The translations under genes were made by a program, and so were the position numbers. The notes beneath the pieces are model-generated. The model was not told where the DNA came from. It did not search any database and saw only the letters and a list, made by a program, of their open reading frames with translations. Below, piece after piece: positions 25,901-34,045 of a stretch of 64,000 bases of DNA (position 1 is its first letter; each line of letters begins with the position of its first letter). The DNA comes from JAFECT01 sp036501825 (GTDB lineage Bacteria; Pseudomonadota; Alphaproteobacteria; Caulobacterales; Caulobacteraceae): assembly GCA_036501825.1 (NCBI GenBank), contig DASXZP010000026.1:504730-568729 (forward strand), read 5' to 3'.

Positions 25901-27096
25901 TTGATTTTGCGCGCGCCGATCTTTCGATGCCGCACACCGATTGGCGCAAGCCCGCGGGTCAGGCGGCGCTGTTGTCGGTGGACTTCGTCGCCAACGGCGA
26001 TGGACCGGTGCGGCTGTCGCGCATCGTGGGCCAGGGTCCGGCGATCGACGTCGAAGGCGCCGGTCTGCTGGCGGCCAATGGTCAGATCGCCTCCCTCGAC
26101 CTCAGCCGCGCGCGGTTGAACGGCCTGATCGACGCGGCCGTGCGTATGAGCCACGACGCCCAGGGTCAGAACCTGGTGGTCAAGGGCAAATGGCTCGACG
26201 TGCGCCGTATGATCGCCGACCTCACCGACCCCTCAGGCTCCGGCGCCGGCGGCCCATCGGGCGAACCGATACGGGTCGAGGCCGATGTCGAAGGCCTGCG
26301 CTTCTCCGACGGCCTGCCGTTGAAGAGCACCTCGATCCGCGGCGTGTGGGGCGCGCCCGCGCAGCGCCGGCTCGACGTGACCGCGACCTTGTCGGGCGGC
26401 GGCAGGCTGTGGGGCCGGCTCTATCCCGCCAACGGCGGCGAGGCAATCCTGGCGCAGACGGAGAATGTGGGCGAGGCGGCGCAGACGCTGTTCAACATCA
26501 TGACCCTGCGCGGCGGCACGGCGACCTTGAACGGCAAGCTGGTGGAGGGCGGCGCGGACTTGAATCTCGAGATGAAGAACGTGCGCATGGTGAAGGCGCC
26601 GACGGTGCGTCAGATCCTCACGCAAGCCTCGCTGAGTTCGGTCAACGATACGCTTAACAGCAATGAGGGCGTGCTGTTCACCAACGTCGTGGCGCCGGTG
26701 AAACTGCGCGATCACCGCCTGCTGGTGGGCGAGTCGCGCGCGACCGGTCCGTCACTGGGCGTTACCGCCAAGGGCGTGGTCGACCTGCAGAAGGGTACGC
26801 TCGACGTGGAAGGGGCCATGGCGCCGGCCTACGGCCTGAACGCCGCCGTCGGCCATGTGCCGCTGATCGGCCAGCTCCTGACCTCGCGCAAAGGCGAGGG
26901 CGTCGTCGGCATCAACTATCGCGCCAAGGGCCCGTTCGAAAAGCCGAACATCAGCGTCAACCCATTGTCTGTCCTGACGCCCGGCATCCTGCGCCGCCTG
27001 TTCGAAGGCTCCACGCCGTCGCAGGCGCCCGCGCCGCCGGCGGCAAAGGCCTCGCGCAAGGCGCCCGCTCGTGCGGAAGCCGGAGAAGGCGACTAG
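22963..27096 (+). CDS. Giant AsmA/YhdP-like envelope protein
   Basis: The 1377-residue protein has one N-terminal TM helix (about residues 18-40) and a very long periplasmic region of repeated beta segments. It ends in an AsmA-like C-terminal block: TLRGGTATLNGKLVEGG, LNLEMKNVRMVKAPTV, then GVVDLQKGTLDVEGAMAPAYG and GKGPFEKPNISVNPLSVL-like repeats at the end. AsmA/YhdP/TamB-type proteins are thought to form hydrophobic grooves moving phospholipids between inner and outer membranes. The length is in the YhdP range. The last 4 bp overlap the convergent exported-protein gene. Function is inferred from family. Confidence 0.88.
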   Translation: MLSLPPAFQRALHDRRIVLAAALVLLVAGVAGVSLRVAAGPLSAQWLRPAVERALASQVEGGKAHVDRIDIAWFSRETSLGLELEGVSLTDGRGRPVLKARHVDGGFAFDGLLSLTPALGRVTVDDFFAALSVSTKGKVALGYDAEGESTGPSHTLVQDLNDIVGHEKFARPSSFLRSVDLEHGRIAFRQVKGPVAWVANVNTFHFEKLAGKLMTRADADVTDTKTARKAVVLAHGSALVGLRGATAAGQIQGLVPALVFPTVGTTAGLSTLDAEVDGHGSISYDLEAGVRAADLTLTAGQGAWRSGGQVQAFRSAQAVAAYNPASGAIELTALKLDAQNTQLDLTGRFKLTPEDKRNDHPARVDFMLGGPKVFATLSDDEAPQQLSNVSVIGRYTPERRKLDLERVYAQLGTAPLGATVVFTADDRARVGVKLTARVGGTVTPQQVLAFWPRKVAGPVRDWLKGSVLSAQLINATFKIDADPGEFSRPKLNNEDMNIGFDFKDASLRFAPGLTPISAGVGHAIVQGNRFDLSLASGRVDNVALSEGTVEIPAFKPDGGLGIFKARAVGDAHEIVAFLDKPPLRLFSPSGFSPDRISGQADLHFEVDRPMLFEVPAKDYRVSYAATIHNGGLKDAALGWDLSGAELKVDGDQDKVSVGGVGLVGPYKGKIDFATRYQGPHLDHSMAVDVDGLLQATILGGKRGLATPLAGKFRIEGADGAGAVHSPVFDGRVAWKGGNGPDRLIVEGNGSGPALRKIGAPLAAGAPDRFPATLHLARAGDVWRGLFHADVLQAGVLWMPGAQRNRVVVQADVSPVQARRFGLGGLPLFNQPRQVVVDATFAGDQGTALVRAATLSAAVAWNDAAAGGPDRTLRTNLTGADLALLGIPPALAKPGQPLALSATWKDVADGIAGSADVDAIPVKFQTGPGKNGSTVFTVHADLDAASLRRMGAPDLFAINGVTGLNARWATVQKASAGRIDFDFARADLSMPHTDWRKPAGQAALLSVDFVANGDGPVRLSRIVGQGPAIDVEGAGLLAANGQIASLDLSRARLNGLIDAAVRMSHDAQGQNLVVKGKWLDVRRMIADLTDPSGSGAGGPSGEPIRVEADVEGLRFSDGLPLKSTSIRGVWGAPAQRRLDVTATLSGGGRLWGRLYPANGGEAILAQTENVGEAAQTLFNIMTLRGGTATLNGKLVEGGADLNLEMKNVRMVKAPTVRQILTQASLSSVNDTLNSNEGVLFTNVVAPVKLRDHRLLVGESRATGPSLGVTAKGVVDLQKGTLDVEGAMAPAYGLNAAVGHVPLIGQLLTSRKGEGVVGINYRAKGPFEKPNISVNPLSVLTPGILRRLFEGSTPSQAPAPPAAKASRKAPARAEAGEGD

Positions 27097-28016
27097 TTTC
27101 TCTTGTCTTGCTCGTCCAGCGTCGGCACGCGCAGTTCTGTGCGCAGTGCGTCAGAGATGGTTGCGCGATCGTATTGCTTTCGCGCCCCCTCGCCGAACTG
27201 CGTGCCATAGACCTGCGGCTGGCCGACCTTCAGGAGATAACGGTCGAGCGTCGCCGCCGCGATCCAGGTGGCGTGTTTGTCGCCCTTGCCGACCGCGACG
27301 ATCGCGAGCGTGTGAGCGAGCAGATAGTCTTGCGGCGTCTTGCCGTGTTGAAAGATATTGGCTGCTTCCTCGTAGTCCTCGCCGCTCTGAAGCGCGCGGT
27401 CCGCTAGCAGTTTGCGCGTTGCCTCCCGGCGATCGGCGTCTTTCTGTGCGCCGCCGGCCGTCGACCCGCCGGTCGCCCACACCTGGCGATCCGCCTGATC
27501 GGCGTCATACAGGCGTTGGATTTCAGGGGCGGCGCTGTCGTCCGCAAGATATCTGACGCTCCTGTCCCAATCCTGGGCGACCGCGGCGTTAGGCGCACCT
27601 CGTGTGAGATAGTAGGTCTTGTCGGCGCCGTTGCGAGCCAGGCTCGCTGTACCGTCAGCGCGTAGAATGAATTCGTAATCCGCCTCACCAGAACCGTCTG
27701 TTGTCGTCATCGTCAGATGGAGGCGCCCGTTGTCGTAGCGGCTTTCTGCGATCATCACATCGGTGGTCGGCTCTTCGACGTTCCAATAGACGTTCCCCGA
27801 TATCGACGCGCCATGCGGTCTTGCGAAGTCGCCTGCAACGGGAAGCGTCGCCGTGTTTCCCGGCTTAAGAGTGAGGACGTAGAGGTTGCGCGAACCTACT
27901 TTGAGAACCCAGGCCCCGTAGATTTGCGATGGGATCTCAGCGGCCAGCGCCGCCGAGGCTAACCAGGGCAGCATCAAACCCATCACCAAGCCGAGACCAT
28001 AGCGAGCCGTGTGCAT
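27093..28016 (-). CDS. Exported protein of unknown function
   Basis: A 307-residue protein with a clear signal peptide (about residues 1-26, ending AALAAE); AAGGAG lies 6 bp before the ATG at 28016. The N-terminal half is a predicted beta-rich domain (IYGAWVLKVGSRNLYVLTL) typical of small lipocalin-like or DUF exported domains. The C-terminal half is helical and ends with DRYLLKVGQPQVYGTQF, reminiscent of DUF6624-type proteins whose conserved QxxGTQ recurs near the end. The region has somewhat lower GC and less codon bias than its neighbours, so it may be acquired. Function is not recognised. Confidence 0.75.
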   Translation of the reverse strand: MHTARYGLGLVMGLMLPWLASAALAAEIPSQIYGAWVLKVGSRNLYVLTLKPGNTATLPVAGDFARPHGASISGNVYWNVEEPTTDVMIAESRYDNGRLHLTMTTTDGSGEADYEFILRADGTASLARNGADKTYYLTRGAPNAAVAQDWDRSVRYLADDSAAPEIQRLYDADQADRQVWATGGSTAGGAQKDADRREATRKLLADRALQSGEDYEEAANIFQHGKTPQDYLLAHTLAIVAVGKGDKHATWIAAATLDRYLLKVGQPQVYGTQFGEGARKQYDRATISDALRTELRVPTLDEQDKRN

Positions 28017-28075
28017 GACGATCTCCTTCGCTGGGATGATCATCCCCCGCAAAGGCTACGCATGCAACTATGGCG

Positions 28076-29335
28076 CTAGATCGGCTTAATCAGGACGATC
28101 TTCTTTTTCCCGGCCGCGAGTTTCAGGACGCCGTCCGCGTTGAGGTCCTTGGCAGTGACCAAATGGCCGCCGTCGGTGATCGCCGCATCGTTCAAGCGCA
28201 GGCCGCCGCCTTGCGCCAGGCGCCGGGCTTCGCCGCCGGAGCCCGCGAGGCCCGCGTCGGCCGCCAGGCGTGCGATCTGGACTCCTTCGTCGAGCAGAGT
28301 GCGCGCGATCTCGAACGTCGGCAGGTCTGAGGTCAGCGTCCCGCGCTCGAACGCGGCTTCGGCGGCTTCGCGGGCGTGGCTGGCGGCTTCGCGGCCGTGC
28401 AGCATCTGGGTAGCCTGGTCGGCGAGGACCTTCTTCGCCTCGTTGATCTCGGCGCCGGGGAGTTTTTCCAGCCGCTCGATCTCGGCCATCGGCAAGGTCG
28501 TGAACAGGCGCAGGAACTTGCCCACGTCCGCGTCCTCGGTGTTGCGCCAGTACTGCCAATAGTCGTACGGGCTCAGCATGTCGGCGTTCAGCCACACGGC
28601 GCCGGCCGCGGTCTTGCCCATCTTGGCGCCCGACGAGGTTGTCAGCAGCGGCGTGGTCAGGCCGAACGCTTCGGCCTCGGCCTTGCGGCGGATGATGTCC
28701 GTGCCGTTGACGATGTTGCCCCACTGGTCGGAGCCGCCGATCTGCAGCACGCAGCCCTCGCGACGGTACAGCTCCAGAAAGTCCACCGCCTGCATCAGCA
28801 TGTAGTTGAACTCGAGGAAGCTCAGGGGCTGCTCGCGTTCGAGGCGCGTGCGCACGCTGTCGAAGGTCAGCATGCGATTGATCGTAAAGTGTGGGCCGAA
28901 CTCGCGCAGGAACTCGATGTAGCCGTACTGCGACAGCCACGCGTCGTTGTCGATCATCACCGCGTCGGTGGGCCCGTCGCCGAAAGTCAGGAACGGCGCG
29001 AACGCCTGTTTGATGCCCTCCATGTTGGCGCGGATGGCGTCGTCGTCGAGCAGTTGCCGCGACGCGTCCTTGCCCGAAGGGTCGCCCACCTTGGTCGTCC
29101 CGCCGCCCATCAGCACGATCGGCTTGTGGCCGGTCTGCTGCAGCCAGTGCAGCATCATGATCTGCACCAGCGAGCCCGCGTGCAGGCTGGGCGCCGTCGC
29201 GTCGAAGCCGATGTAGGCCACCAGCCGCCCGGCCGCGGCCTTGGCGTCGAGCGCTCCGGCGTCGGTCACCTGGTGGATGAAGCCGCGCTCCTGCAGGACG
29301 CGCAGGAATTCGGAGCGGAACTTGAGGTCGGTCAT
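28076..29335 (-). CDS. tyrS: Tyrosyl-tRNA synthetase
   Basis: TyrRS charges tRNA-Tyr. The 419-residue product starts at the ATG at 29335 (MTDLKFRSEFLRVLQERGF); a GTG at 29380 would add 15 residues without similarity. The class I signature appears as SLHAGSLVQ (HIGH-like). The tyrosine pocket region YIGFDATAPS and the QIGGSDQWGNI block are present. The KMSKS equivalent is GAKMGKT. The C-terminus holds an S4-type RNA-binding domain (about residues 350-419). It is flanked by the exported unknown downstream and the divergent DOMON-like gene upstream. Confidence 0.96.
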   Translation of the reverse strand: MTDLKFRSEFLRVLQERGFIHQVTDAGALDAKAAAGRLVAYIGFDATAPSLHAGSLVQIMMLHWLQQTGHKPIVLMGGGTTKVGDPSGKDASRQLLDDDAIRANMEGIKQAFAPFLTFGDGPTDAVMIDNDAWLSQYGYIEFLREFGPHFTINRMLTFDSVRTRLEREQPLSFLEFNYMLMQAVDFLELYRREGCVLQIGGSDQWGNIVNGTDIIRRKAEAEAFGLTTPLLTTSSGAKMGKTAAGAVWLNADMLSPYDYWQYWRNTEDADVGKFLRLFTTLPMAEIERLEKLPGAEINEAKKVLADQATQMLHGREAASHAREAAEAAFERGTLTSDLPTFEIARTLLDEGVQIARLAADAGLAGSGGEARRLAQGGGLRLNDAAITDGGHLVTAKDLNADGVLKLAAGKKKIVLIKPI

Positions 29336-29416
29336 CAGGGCGGTCTTGTGCGGCTTGAAGCGGAGCGGGGCCTTTAGCACGGCTGGACCCGGGCCCCAAA
29401 GCCGCTAAGAGGGGCC

Positions 29417-29953
29417 ATGCGCCTCGCCCTGAAACCCCATCCGGACGCCCCTGCCGGTCCCGTGACGGGGATCGAGGTGGAGGTGAACCGCGACGGGTCG
29501 AAACTGGCGCTGCGCTACCGCGCACGCGGCCGGATCGCCGACGTCCTGTTGCCGCAAGCGGCGGCGCCGGCGCGGCGGGACGATCTCTGGAAGCACACCT
29601 GCTTCGAGGCCTTTCTGCGGGCGGGCGGGGGCGGTTACGTCGAACTGAACCTGTCGCCCTCGAGCGAGTGGGCGGCCTATCGTTTCACCGGCTACCGCGC
29701 CGGCCTGACCCCGGCCGCGGTTCCGGCGGTGACGGTCACGACCGAACGCGGCGACGGCCTGTTCGAACTGAACGCGTCGGTCGATGTCGGCGGCGAGATC
29801 GTCTTCGACACGCCGGCTGCTTTCGGCCTGTCCGCCGTTATCGAAGACGTGAGCGGCGCCAAGACCTACTGGGCGTTGGCGCACGCGCCCGGCAAACCCG
29901 ATTTCCACCACCCCGACGCCTTTGCGAGCGAGCTTCCCAGGGACCAGCCATGA
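29417..29953 (+). CDS. DOMON-like domain protein
   Basis: The 178-residue protein has no evident signal peptide. Its single all-beta domain matches alphaproteobacterial DOMON-like proteins: LWKHTCFEAFLRAG, YVELNLSPSSEWAAYRF and TYWALAHAPGKPDFHHPDAF are the conserved blocks. DOMON relatives bind haem or sugar; the ligand here is unknown. Its TGA overlaps the ATG of the next gene (ATGA), so it is co-translated with the NamZ-like enzyme, suggesting a shared sugar or cell-wall recycling role (inferred). Confidence 0.85.
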   Translation: MRLALKPHPDAPAGPVTGIEVEVNRDGSKLALRYRARGRIADVLLPQAAAPARRDDLWKHTCFEAFLRAGGGGYVELNLSPSSEWAAYRFTGYRAGLTPAAVPAVTVTTERGDGLFELNASVDVGGEIVFDTPAAFGLSAVIEDVSGAKTYWALAHAPGKPDFHHPDAFASELPRDQP

Positions 29954-31152
29954 AATTCGGCATCGACCGTCTGCTCTCCGACCCCGCGCTCCGCAAACCG
30001 CTGGAGGGCAAGCGTGTGGCGCTGCTGGCGCACCCGGCGTCTGTGGCGCGCGACCTGCGACACTCGCTCGATGTGCTGGCGGAATGCCAGTTGAAGATGA
30101 CCGCGGCGTTCGGGCCGCAGCACGGCCTGCGCGGCGACAAGCAGGACAATATGATGGAGAGCCCCGACTTCATCGATCCGGCGTCGGGCGTGCCGGTGTT
30201 CAGCCTCTACGGCGAAGTGCGCAAGCCCACCGACGCGGCGATGGCGACCTTCGACGTGCTGCTGGTCGATCTGCAGGACCTGGGCACGCGCATCTACACC
30301 TTCATCACCACGCTGATGTACGTGATGCAGGCGGCCGCCGAGCACAAGAAGGCGGTGTGGGTGCTCGACCGCCCCAATCCCGTCGGCCGCCCGGTGGAAG
30401 GCCTGATCCTGCGTCCCGGCTGGGAGAGTTTCGTCGGCGCCGGTCCCATGCCCATGCGTCACGGCATGACGCTGGGCGAACTCGGCCACTGGTTCATCAA
30501 GCTGCACAACCTCGACCTGGACTATCGCGTGATCGAGATGGAGGGCTGGCGACCTGACGCCGGTCCCGGCTACGGCTGGCCCCTGGACGAACGCACCTGG
30601 GTCAACCCCAGCCCCAACGCGCCCAACCTGTGGATGGCGCGCGCCTACGCCGGCACGGTGATGCTGGAGGGCGCCACCCTGTCCGAAGGCCGCGGCACCA
30701 CGCGTCCGCTGGAACTGTTCGGCGCGCCCGACATCGACGCGCGCAAGGTGATCGACGAGATGCGCGCCCTGGCCCCCAAGTGGCTCGATGGCTGCATCCT
30801 GCGCGACATCTGGTTCGAGCCCACCTTCCACAAGCACGTGCACCAGCTCTGCAACGGCGTGCAGATCCACACCGAGGACGCGTCGCAATATGGTCACGAC
30901 GCGTTCAAGCCCTGGCGCATCCTGGCGCTGGCGTTCAAGGCGCTGCGGCGCCTGTACCCCGACTACGACCTCTGGCGCGACTTCCCCTACGAATACGAGT
31001 TCGGCAAACTCCCCATCGACGTGATCAACGGCTCGCCCTTGCTGCGCGAGTGGGTGGATGACGCTGCCGCCACACCCGCCGATCTCGACGCCCTGACCAA
31101 ACCGGACGAAGCGGCGTGGGAAGAGGAACGCCGGCCGCACCTGATCTACTAA
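29950..31152 (+). CDS. NamZ-like exo-beta-N-acetylmuramidase (DUF1343)
   Basis: The 400-residue protein is of the DUF1343/NamZ family, whose characterised member removes terminal MurNAc from peptidoglycan fragments. Conserved blocks are GKRVALLAHPASV, FGPQHGLRGDKQDN, VLLVDLQDLGTRIYTF, VWVLDRPNPVG, LSEGRGTTRPLELFGAP and FEPTFHKH. The start is the ATGA overlap with the DOMON-like gene. No signal peptide is visible, so it is probably cytoplasmic and would act on imported muropeptides. An amino acid permease gene follows 51 bp later on the same strand, consistent with recycling. Confidence 0.9.
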   Translation: MKFGIDRLLSDPALRKPLEGKRVALLAHPASVARDLRHSLDVLAECQLKMTAAFGPQHGLRGDKQDNMMESPDFIDPASGVPVFSLYGEVRKPTDAAMATFDVLLVDLQDLGTRIYTFITTLMYVMQAAAEHKKAVWVLDRPNPVGRPVEGLILRPGWESFVGAGPMPMRHGMTLGELGHWFIKLHNLDLDYRVIEMEGWRPDAGPGYGWPLDERTWVNPSPNAPNLWMARAYAGTVMLEGATLSEGRGTTRPLELFGAPDIDARKVIDEMRALAPKWLDGCILRDIWFEPTFHKHVHQLCNGVQIHTEDASQYGHDAFKPWRILALAFKALRRLYPDYDLWRDFPYEYEFGKLPIDVINGSPLLREWVDDAAATPADLDALTKPDEAAWEEERRPHLIY

Positions 31153-31203
31153 CCCCTTGTCTTCCGGCGGTTCCCCTGTGCACCTTGTGGCGCGGGGGAT
31201 CGA

Positions 31204-32580
31204 ATGACCGACCAGCAACAGGCGCCGTTCAAGCGCTCCATGCACGCCTTCGGGGCGCTGATGATCACGCTCTCGGCGCTGTCGCCGACCATCGGCGTGT
31301 TCGTGGTGGGCTCCGACATCCTGCACGAGGCGGGGACGGCGGTGTTCCCCTGCTATGTGCTGGCGGTGATCGTGGGGATCGCCATCGTCAATGTCTACGG
31401 CGAGCTTGGCACGGCCTATCCCGACACCGGCGGCGAATACACGATCCTCGGGCGCGTGCTCAGCCCCGCGTGGGGTTTCGCGGTTCTGGGCATCAACATC
31501 CTGGGCTTCACGATCGCCAACGCTCTGACCGGGCTCGGCATGGCCAAGTACCTCGGCGTGCTGATCCCCGGCCTCGACCCGCGTCTGACCGCGATGACCC
31601 TGGTGGCGATCGTCACGGCCATGGCCATGCTGAACATCCGGGTCAACGCCTGGATCACCGGCGTCTTCCTGGCGTGTGAGCTGCTCGGTCTGGTGCTCAT
31701 CGCCGGGCTCGGCTTCACCCACATCCATCGCAGTTTCGCCGACGCGGCGCTCAGCATGAGCATGCTCGACGCGCACGGGTCGCTGGTTCCGGCGAGCCCG
31801 GCCATCATCGGCGTCGCGGGCGTGGCGGCGCTCTACGCCTTCAACGGCTACGGCTCCGTGGTCTTTCTGGGCGAAGAAATCCACGAGGCGCCGAAACGCA
31901 TCGCGCGCGTCGCCCTGTGGGCGTTGGCGTTGGGCGCGGTCACCGAACTCATCCCGATGCTCGCGGTCCTGATCGGCGCGCCCGACCTGAAGGCGGTGAT
32001 CGGCGCCAAGGATCCGATCGCGGCCTTCGCGCTGGCGACGGGCGGCCCGGTGATGGCCAAGGTGGTCAGCCTCGCGGTCGCCGTCGCCATCTTCAACTGC
32101 ATGATCGTGGTGGCGCTGTTGAGCGGGCGCATGATCTACGCCACCGCCCGCGACGGCTGCTGGCCCGCGGCGGTGAACCGCGCCCTCACCAAGATTCACC
32201 CCCGCTTCAACTCGCCGTGGGCGGCCACCCTGCTTGTTGGCGTATGTTCGGGCCTGTGCTGCGTCGTGCCGCTGAAGCTGATCGAAGTGATCGTGGCCAG
32301 CGGCGTCGCCGCGCTCTACGGCGCGCTCTGCATCGGCGCGATCTGGGGCCGACGTAACGGAAAGACCGCACACGCCGCCTATCGCATGCCGCTCGGCCTG
32401 TTTTTCCCGGTCGCCGGGCTGATTGCGCTGGCCGGCGTGGTGATCGCGACGTGGTTCGACCCGCACAACGGCCGCATCGGCCTGCTGGCGACCATCATCG
32501 CTATCGCCTTCTACGTCGCCTACTACTGGCTGTTCCTACGCAAGAGCGGCTGGGCCCACCGCGGGCCTGGAATGGAGTAG
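31204..32580 (+). CDS. APC superfamily amino acid permease
   Basis: The 458-residue integral membrane protein has about 12 hydrophobic helices. The first APC helix pair carries ALSPTIGVFVVGSDI; YGELGTAYPDTGGEYTILGR is the conserved helix 2-3 region with the Gly-rich substrate site, and FNGYGSVVFLGEEIHEAPK is the helix 6-7 motif. These match the APC (amino acid-polyamine-organocation) family; substrate is not predictable. AGCGG lies near the ATG with a weak Shine-Dalgarno (GGGGGATCGA). It probably extends the DOMON-NamZ unit. Confidence 0.93.
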   Translation: MTDQQQAPFKRSMHAFGALMITLSALSPTIGVFVVGSDILHEAGTAVFPCYVLAVIVGIAIVNVYGELGTAYPDTGGEYTILGRVLSPAWGFAVLGINILGFTIANALTGLGMAKYLGVLIPGLDPRLTAMTLVAIVTAMAMLNIRVNAWITGVFLACELLGLVLIAGLGFTHIHRSFADAALSMSMLDAHGSLVPASPAIIGVAGVAALYAFNGYGSVVFLGEEIHEAPKRIARVALWALALGAVTELIPMLAVLIGAPDLKAVIGAKDPIAAFALATGGPVMAKVVSLAVAVAIFNCMIVVALLSGRMIYATARDGCWPAAVNRALTKIHPRFNSPWAATLLVGVCSGLCCVVPLKLIEVIVASGVAALYGALCIGAIWGRRNGKTAHAAYRMPLGLFFPVAGLIALAGVVIATWFDPHNGRIGLLATIIAIAFYVAYYWLFLRKSGWAHRGPGME

Positions 32581-32590
32581 CCAAACTCGC

Positions 32591-33031
32591 TCAGTGCGAG
32601 TTCATTTTACTTTTTTTGAACGTGTCGCCGTCTCGGGTGTATTCAAATCCAATCGGACCATCGAGGTAACCGATAATGACCGGGTCGTAGTTGGCAATCG
32701 TATTGATGTCATAGACGGCGAAGTGGCACTGGTCGTTGAGGTACTTTTCGTCTTCATCGCCAGAAAAGAAGGCCCAGCCGCTGTCGGCTTCATTTTGCGG
32801 CGCCTCGCGGTACATGTACCCAATCGGAGCGCCGTCGACGGTTATTCGATCGGTGGCGACGCAACCTCCGCGGCCAGAAGCCACGTCCTTGAAGTCGTCG
32901 GCGTTCAGACGAAACGTTTTTGCGGCGCATTTCTCACGGGCTAACGCGGGGCTTTGAACCAACGCTCCACAAACTGCGGCGAAGCCAGCGGCAATAAGTG
33001 CAAGGACGCCTTCGCGTTTTGTGAGATTCAT
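32591..33031 (-). CDS. Exported DUF2185 (Imm33-like) protein
   Basis: The 146-residue protein has a predicted signal peptide (about residues 12-33, ending PALAR) followed by a DUF2185 domain: DRITVDGAPIGYMYREAP, DSGWAFFSGDEDEKYLND, YDINTIANYDPVIIGYLD, PIGFEYTRD. DUF2185 is usually cytoplasmic and is related to Imm33-type immunity domains of toxin systems; an exported version is unusual. Local composition is clearly AT-richer than the flanks (runs such as TTTTACTTTTTTTGAA at the 3' end), suggesting recent acquisition. No toxin gene is beside it. The start at 33031 has a GGGGTGA-like ribosome site. Confidence 0.82.
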   Translation of the reverse strand: MNLTKREGVLALIAAGFAAVCGALVQSPALAREKCAAKTFRLNADDFKDVASGRGGCVATDRITVDGAPIGYMYREAPQNEADSGWAFFSGDEDEKYLNDQCHFAVYDINTIANYDPVIIGYLDGPIGFEYTRDGDTFKKSKMNSH

Positions 33032-33036
33032 AACCG

Positions 33037-33222
33037 TCACCCCGTCAGTTTCGCGACCGCCTGGCTCGCGCGGCGCACCTTGGCGTCCGCGCCCTTCGCG
33101 TCCGTAATCCACTTTACGTATTCCGCCTTGTGCGACGGCGGTAGCTTGTCCCAGGCGGCCTGTGCCGCCGGGCGCTGGGCCAGGGCTTTTTTCAGTTCGC
33201 CGGGGATGCCGGCTTCGCTCAC
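33037..33222 (-). CDS. Short YdeI/OmdA C-terminal-domain protein
   Basis: A 61-residue protein matching the C-terminal helical domain of YdeI/OmpD-associated proteins: GELKKALAQRPAAQAAWDKL, PPSHKAEYVKWI, then RRASQAVAKL. Full-length family members carry an additional N-terminal domain that is absent here. The start is a GTG at 33222 overlapping the TGA of the alpha/beta hydrolase gene (GTGA), so it is translationally coupled to it. Reading the same frame farther upstream only runs antisense-like through the hydrolase gene. Function is unknown. Confidence 0.78.
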   Translation of the reverse strand: MSEAGIPGELKKALAQRPAAQAAWDKLPPSHKAEYVKWITDAKGADAKVRRASQAVAKLTG

Positions 33223-33869
33223 GCCGGCTCGGCCGCGAGGCGCTTGTCGAGGTAGTCGCCCACGCGCTTTTCGACTTCCGGAAGCTGGTCGGTCCAGAAG
33301 TGGTTGGCGTTCGGGGCCACTTCGTAGTCGATGGTGATGCCCTTTTGCGTGCGCAGCTTGGCGACGACGCGCTCGACTTCGTTGGCCGGCACGATGGTGT
33401 CCGCTGCCGAGTGCAGGATCAGGCCCGATGCCGGGCAGGGCGCCAGGAACGAGAAGTCGTACATGTTGGTCGGCGGCGACACGGAGATGAATCCGTCCGT
33501 CTCGGGCCGGCGCATCAGCAGCTGCATTCCGATGTAGGCGCCGAACTGATAGCCCGCGACCCAGCACTGTGACGCTTGCGGGTTGGTGGATTGCAGCCAG
33601 TCCAGCGCGGTGGCCGCGTCGGCCAGCTCGCCCATGCCGGAATCGAACTCGCCCTGGCTGCGGCCCACGCCGCGGAAGTTGAAGCGCAGGGTCGCGAAAC
33701 CCCGCTTCATGAACAGGTGGTACAGCTGCACCGTCACCGGGTTGTTCATGTGCCCGCCCGCCTTGGGGTGGGGGTGCAGGATCAGCGCGATGGGCGCCGA
33801 GTCCTTCTTGCCGGGCGAATAGCGCCCTTCGATGCGGCCGGCGGCCCCGGTCAGGATCACCTCAGGCAT
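33219..33869 (-). CDS. Alpha/beta hydrolase-fold protein with altered nucleophile elbow
   Basis: The 216-residue cytoplasmic protein is of the dienelactone-hydrolase-like group: LILHPHPKAGGHMNNPV, LRFNFRGVGRSQGEFDSG, LLMRRPETDGFISVSPPTN, SGLILHSAADTIVP (acid region) and ANHFW (histidine). The nucleophile elbow reads GYQFGAY: the expected catalytic serine of G-x-S-x-G is a CAG-encoded glutamine, confirmed in the nucleotide sequence. The protein may therefore be non-hydrolytic or use another residue. The YdeI-like gene is coupled by a 4-bp overlap. Confidence 0.9.
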   Translation of the reverse strand: MPEVILTGAAGRIEGRYSPGKKDSAPIALILHPHPKAGGHMNNPVTVQLYHLFMKRGFATLRFNFRGVGRSQGEFDSGMGELADAATALDWLQSTNPQASQCWVAGYQFGAYIGMQLLMRRPETDGFISVSPPTNMYDFSFLAPCPASGLILHSAADTIVPANEVERVVAKLRTQKGITIDYEVAPNANHFWTDQLPEVEKRVGDYLDKRLAAEPA

Positions 33870-34045
33870 GCGAATTCAGGCCTTGGAATACTTGACTGCC
33901 CAACTTGGTTTTCCTATGTCCGGCCCAGCTTTCGCGGGCGCTGAAACCCCCTGGGAATCCCAAGTGGCTCTTGGCGTCGGCCCCGCAAGGGGGGCGATGT
34001 AGCACAGGCCGCGCCTTTGTCGCGCGGTTTCTGGAGGAATGGGCG

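Noticed and set aside
29866..32466. 866-residue minus-strand open frame opposite NamZ and the permease
   Set aside because: Antisense to two well-supported genes, rich in His/Arg/Gln as expected for a high-GC shadow frame, with no domain.
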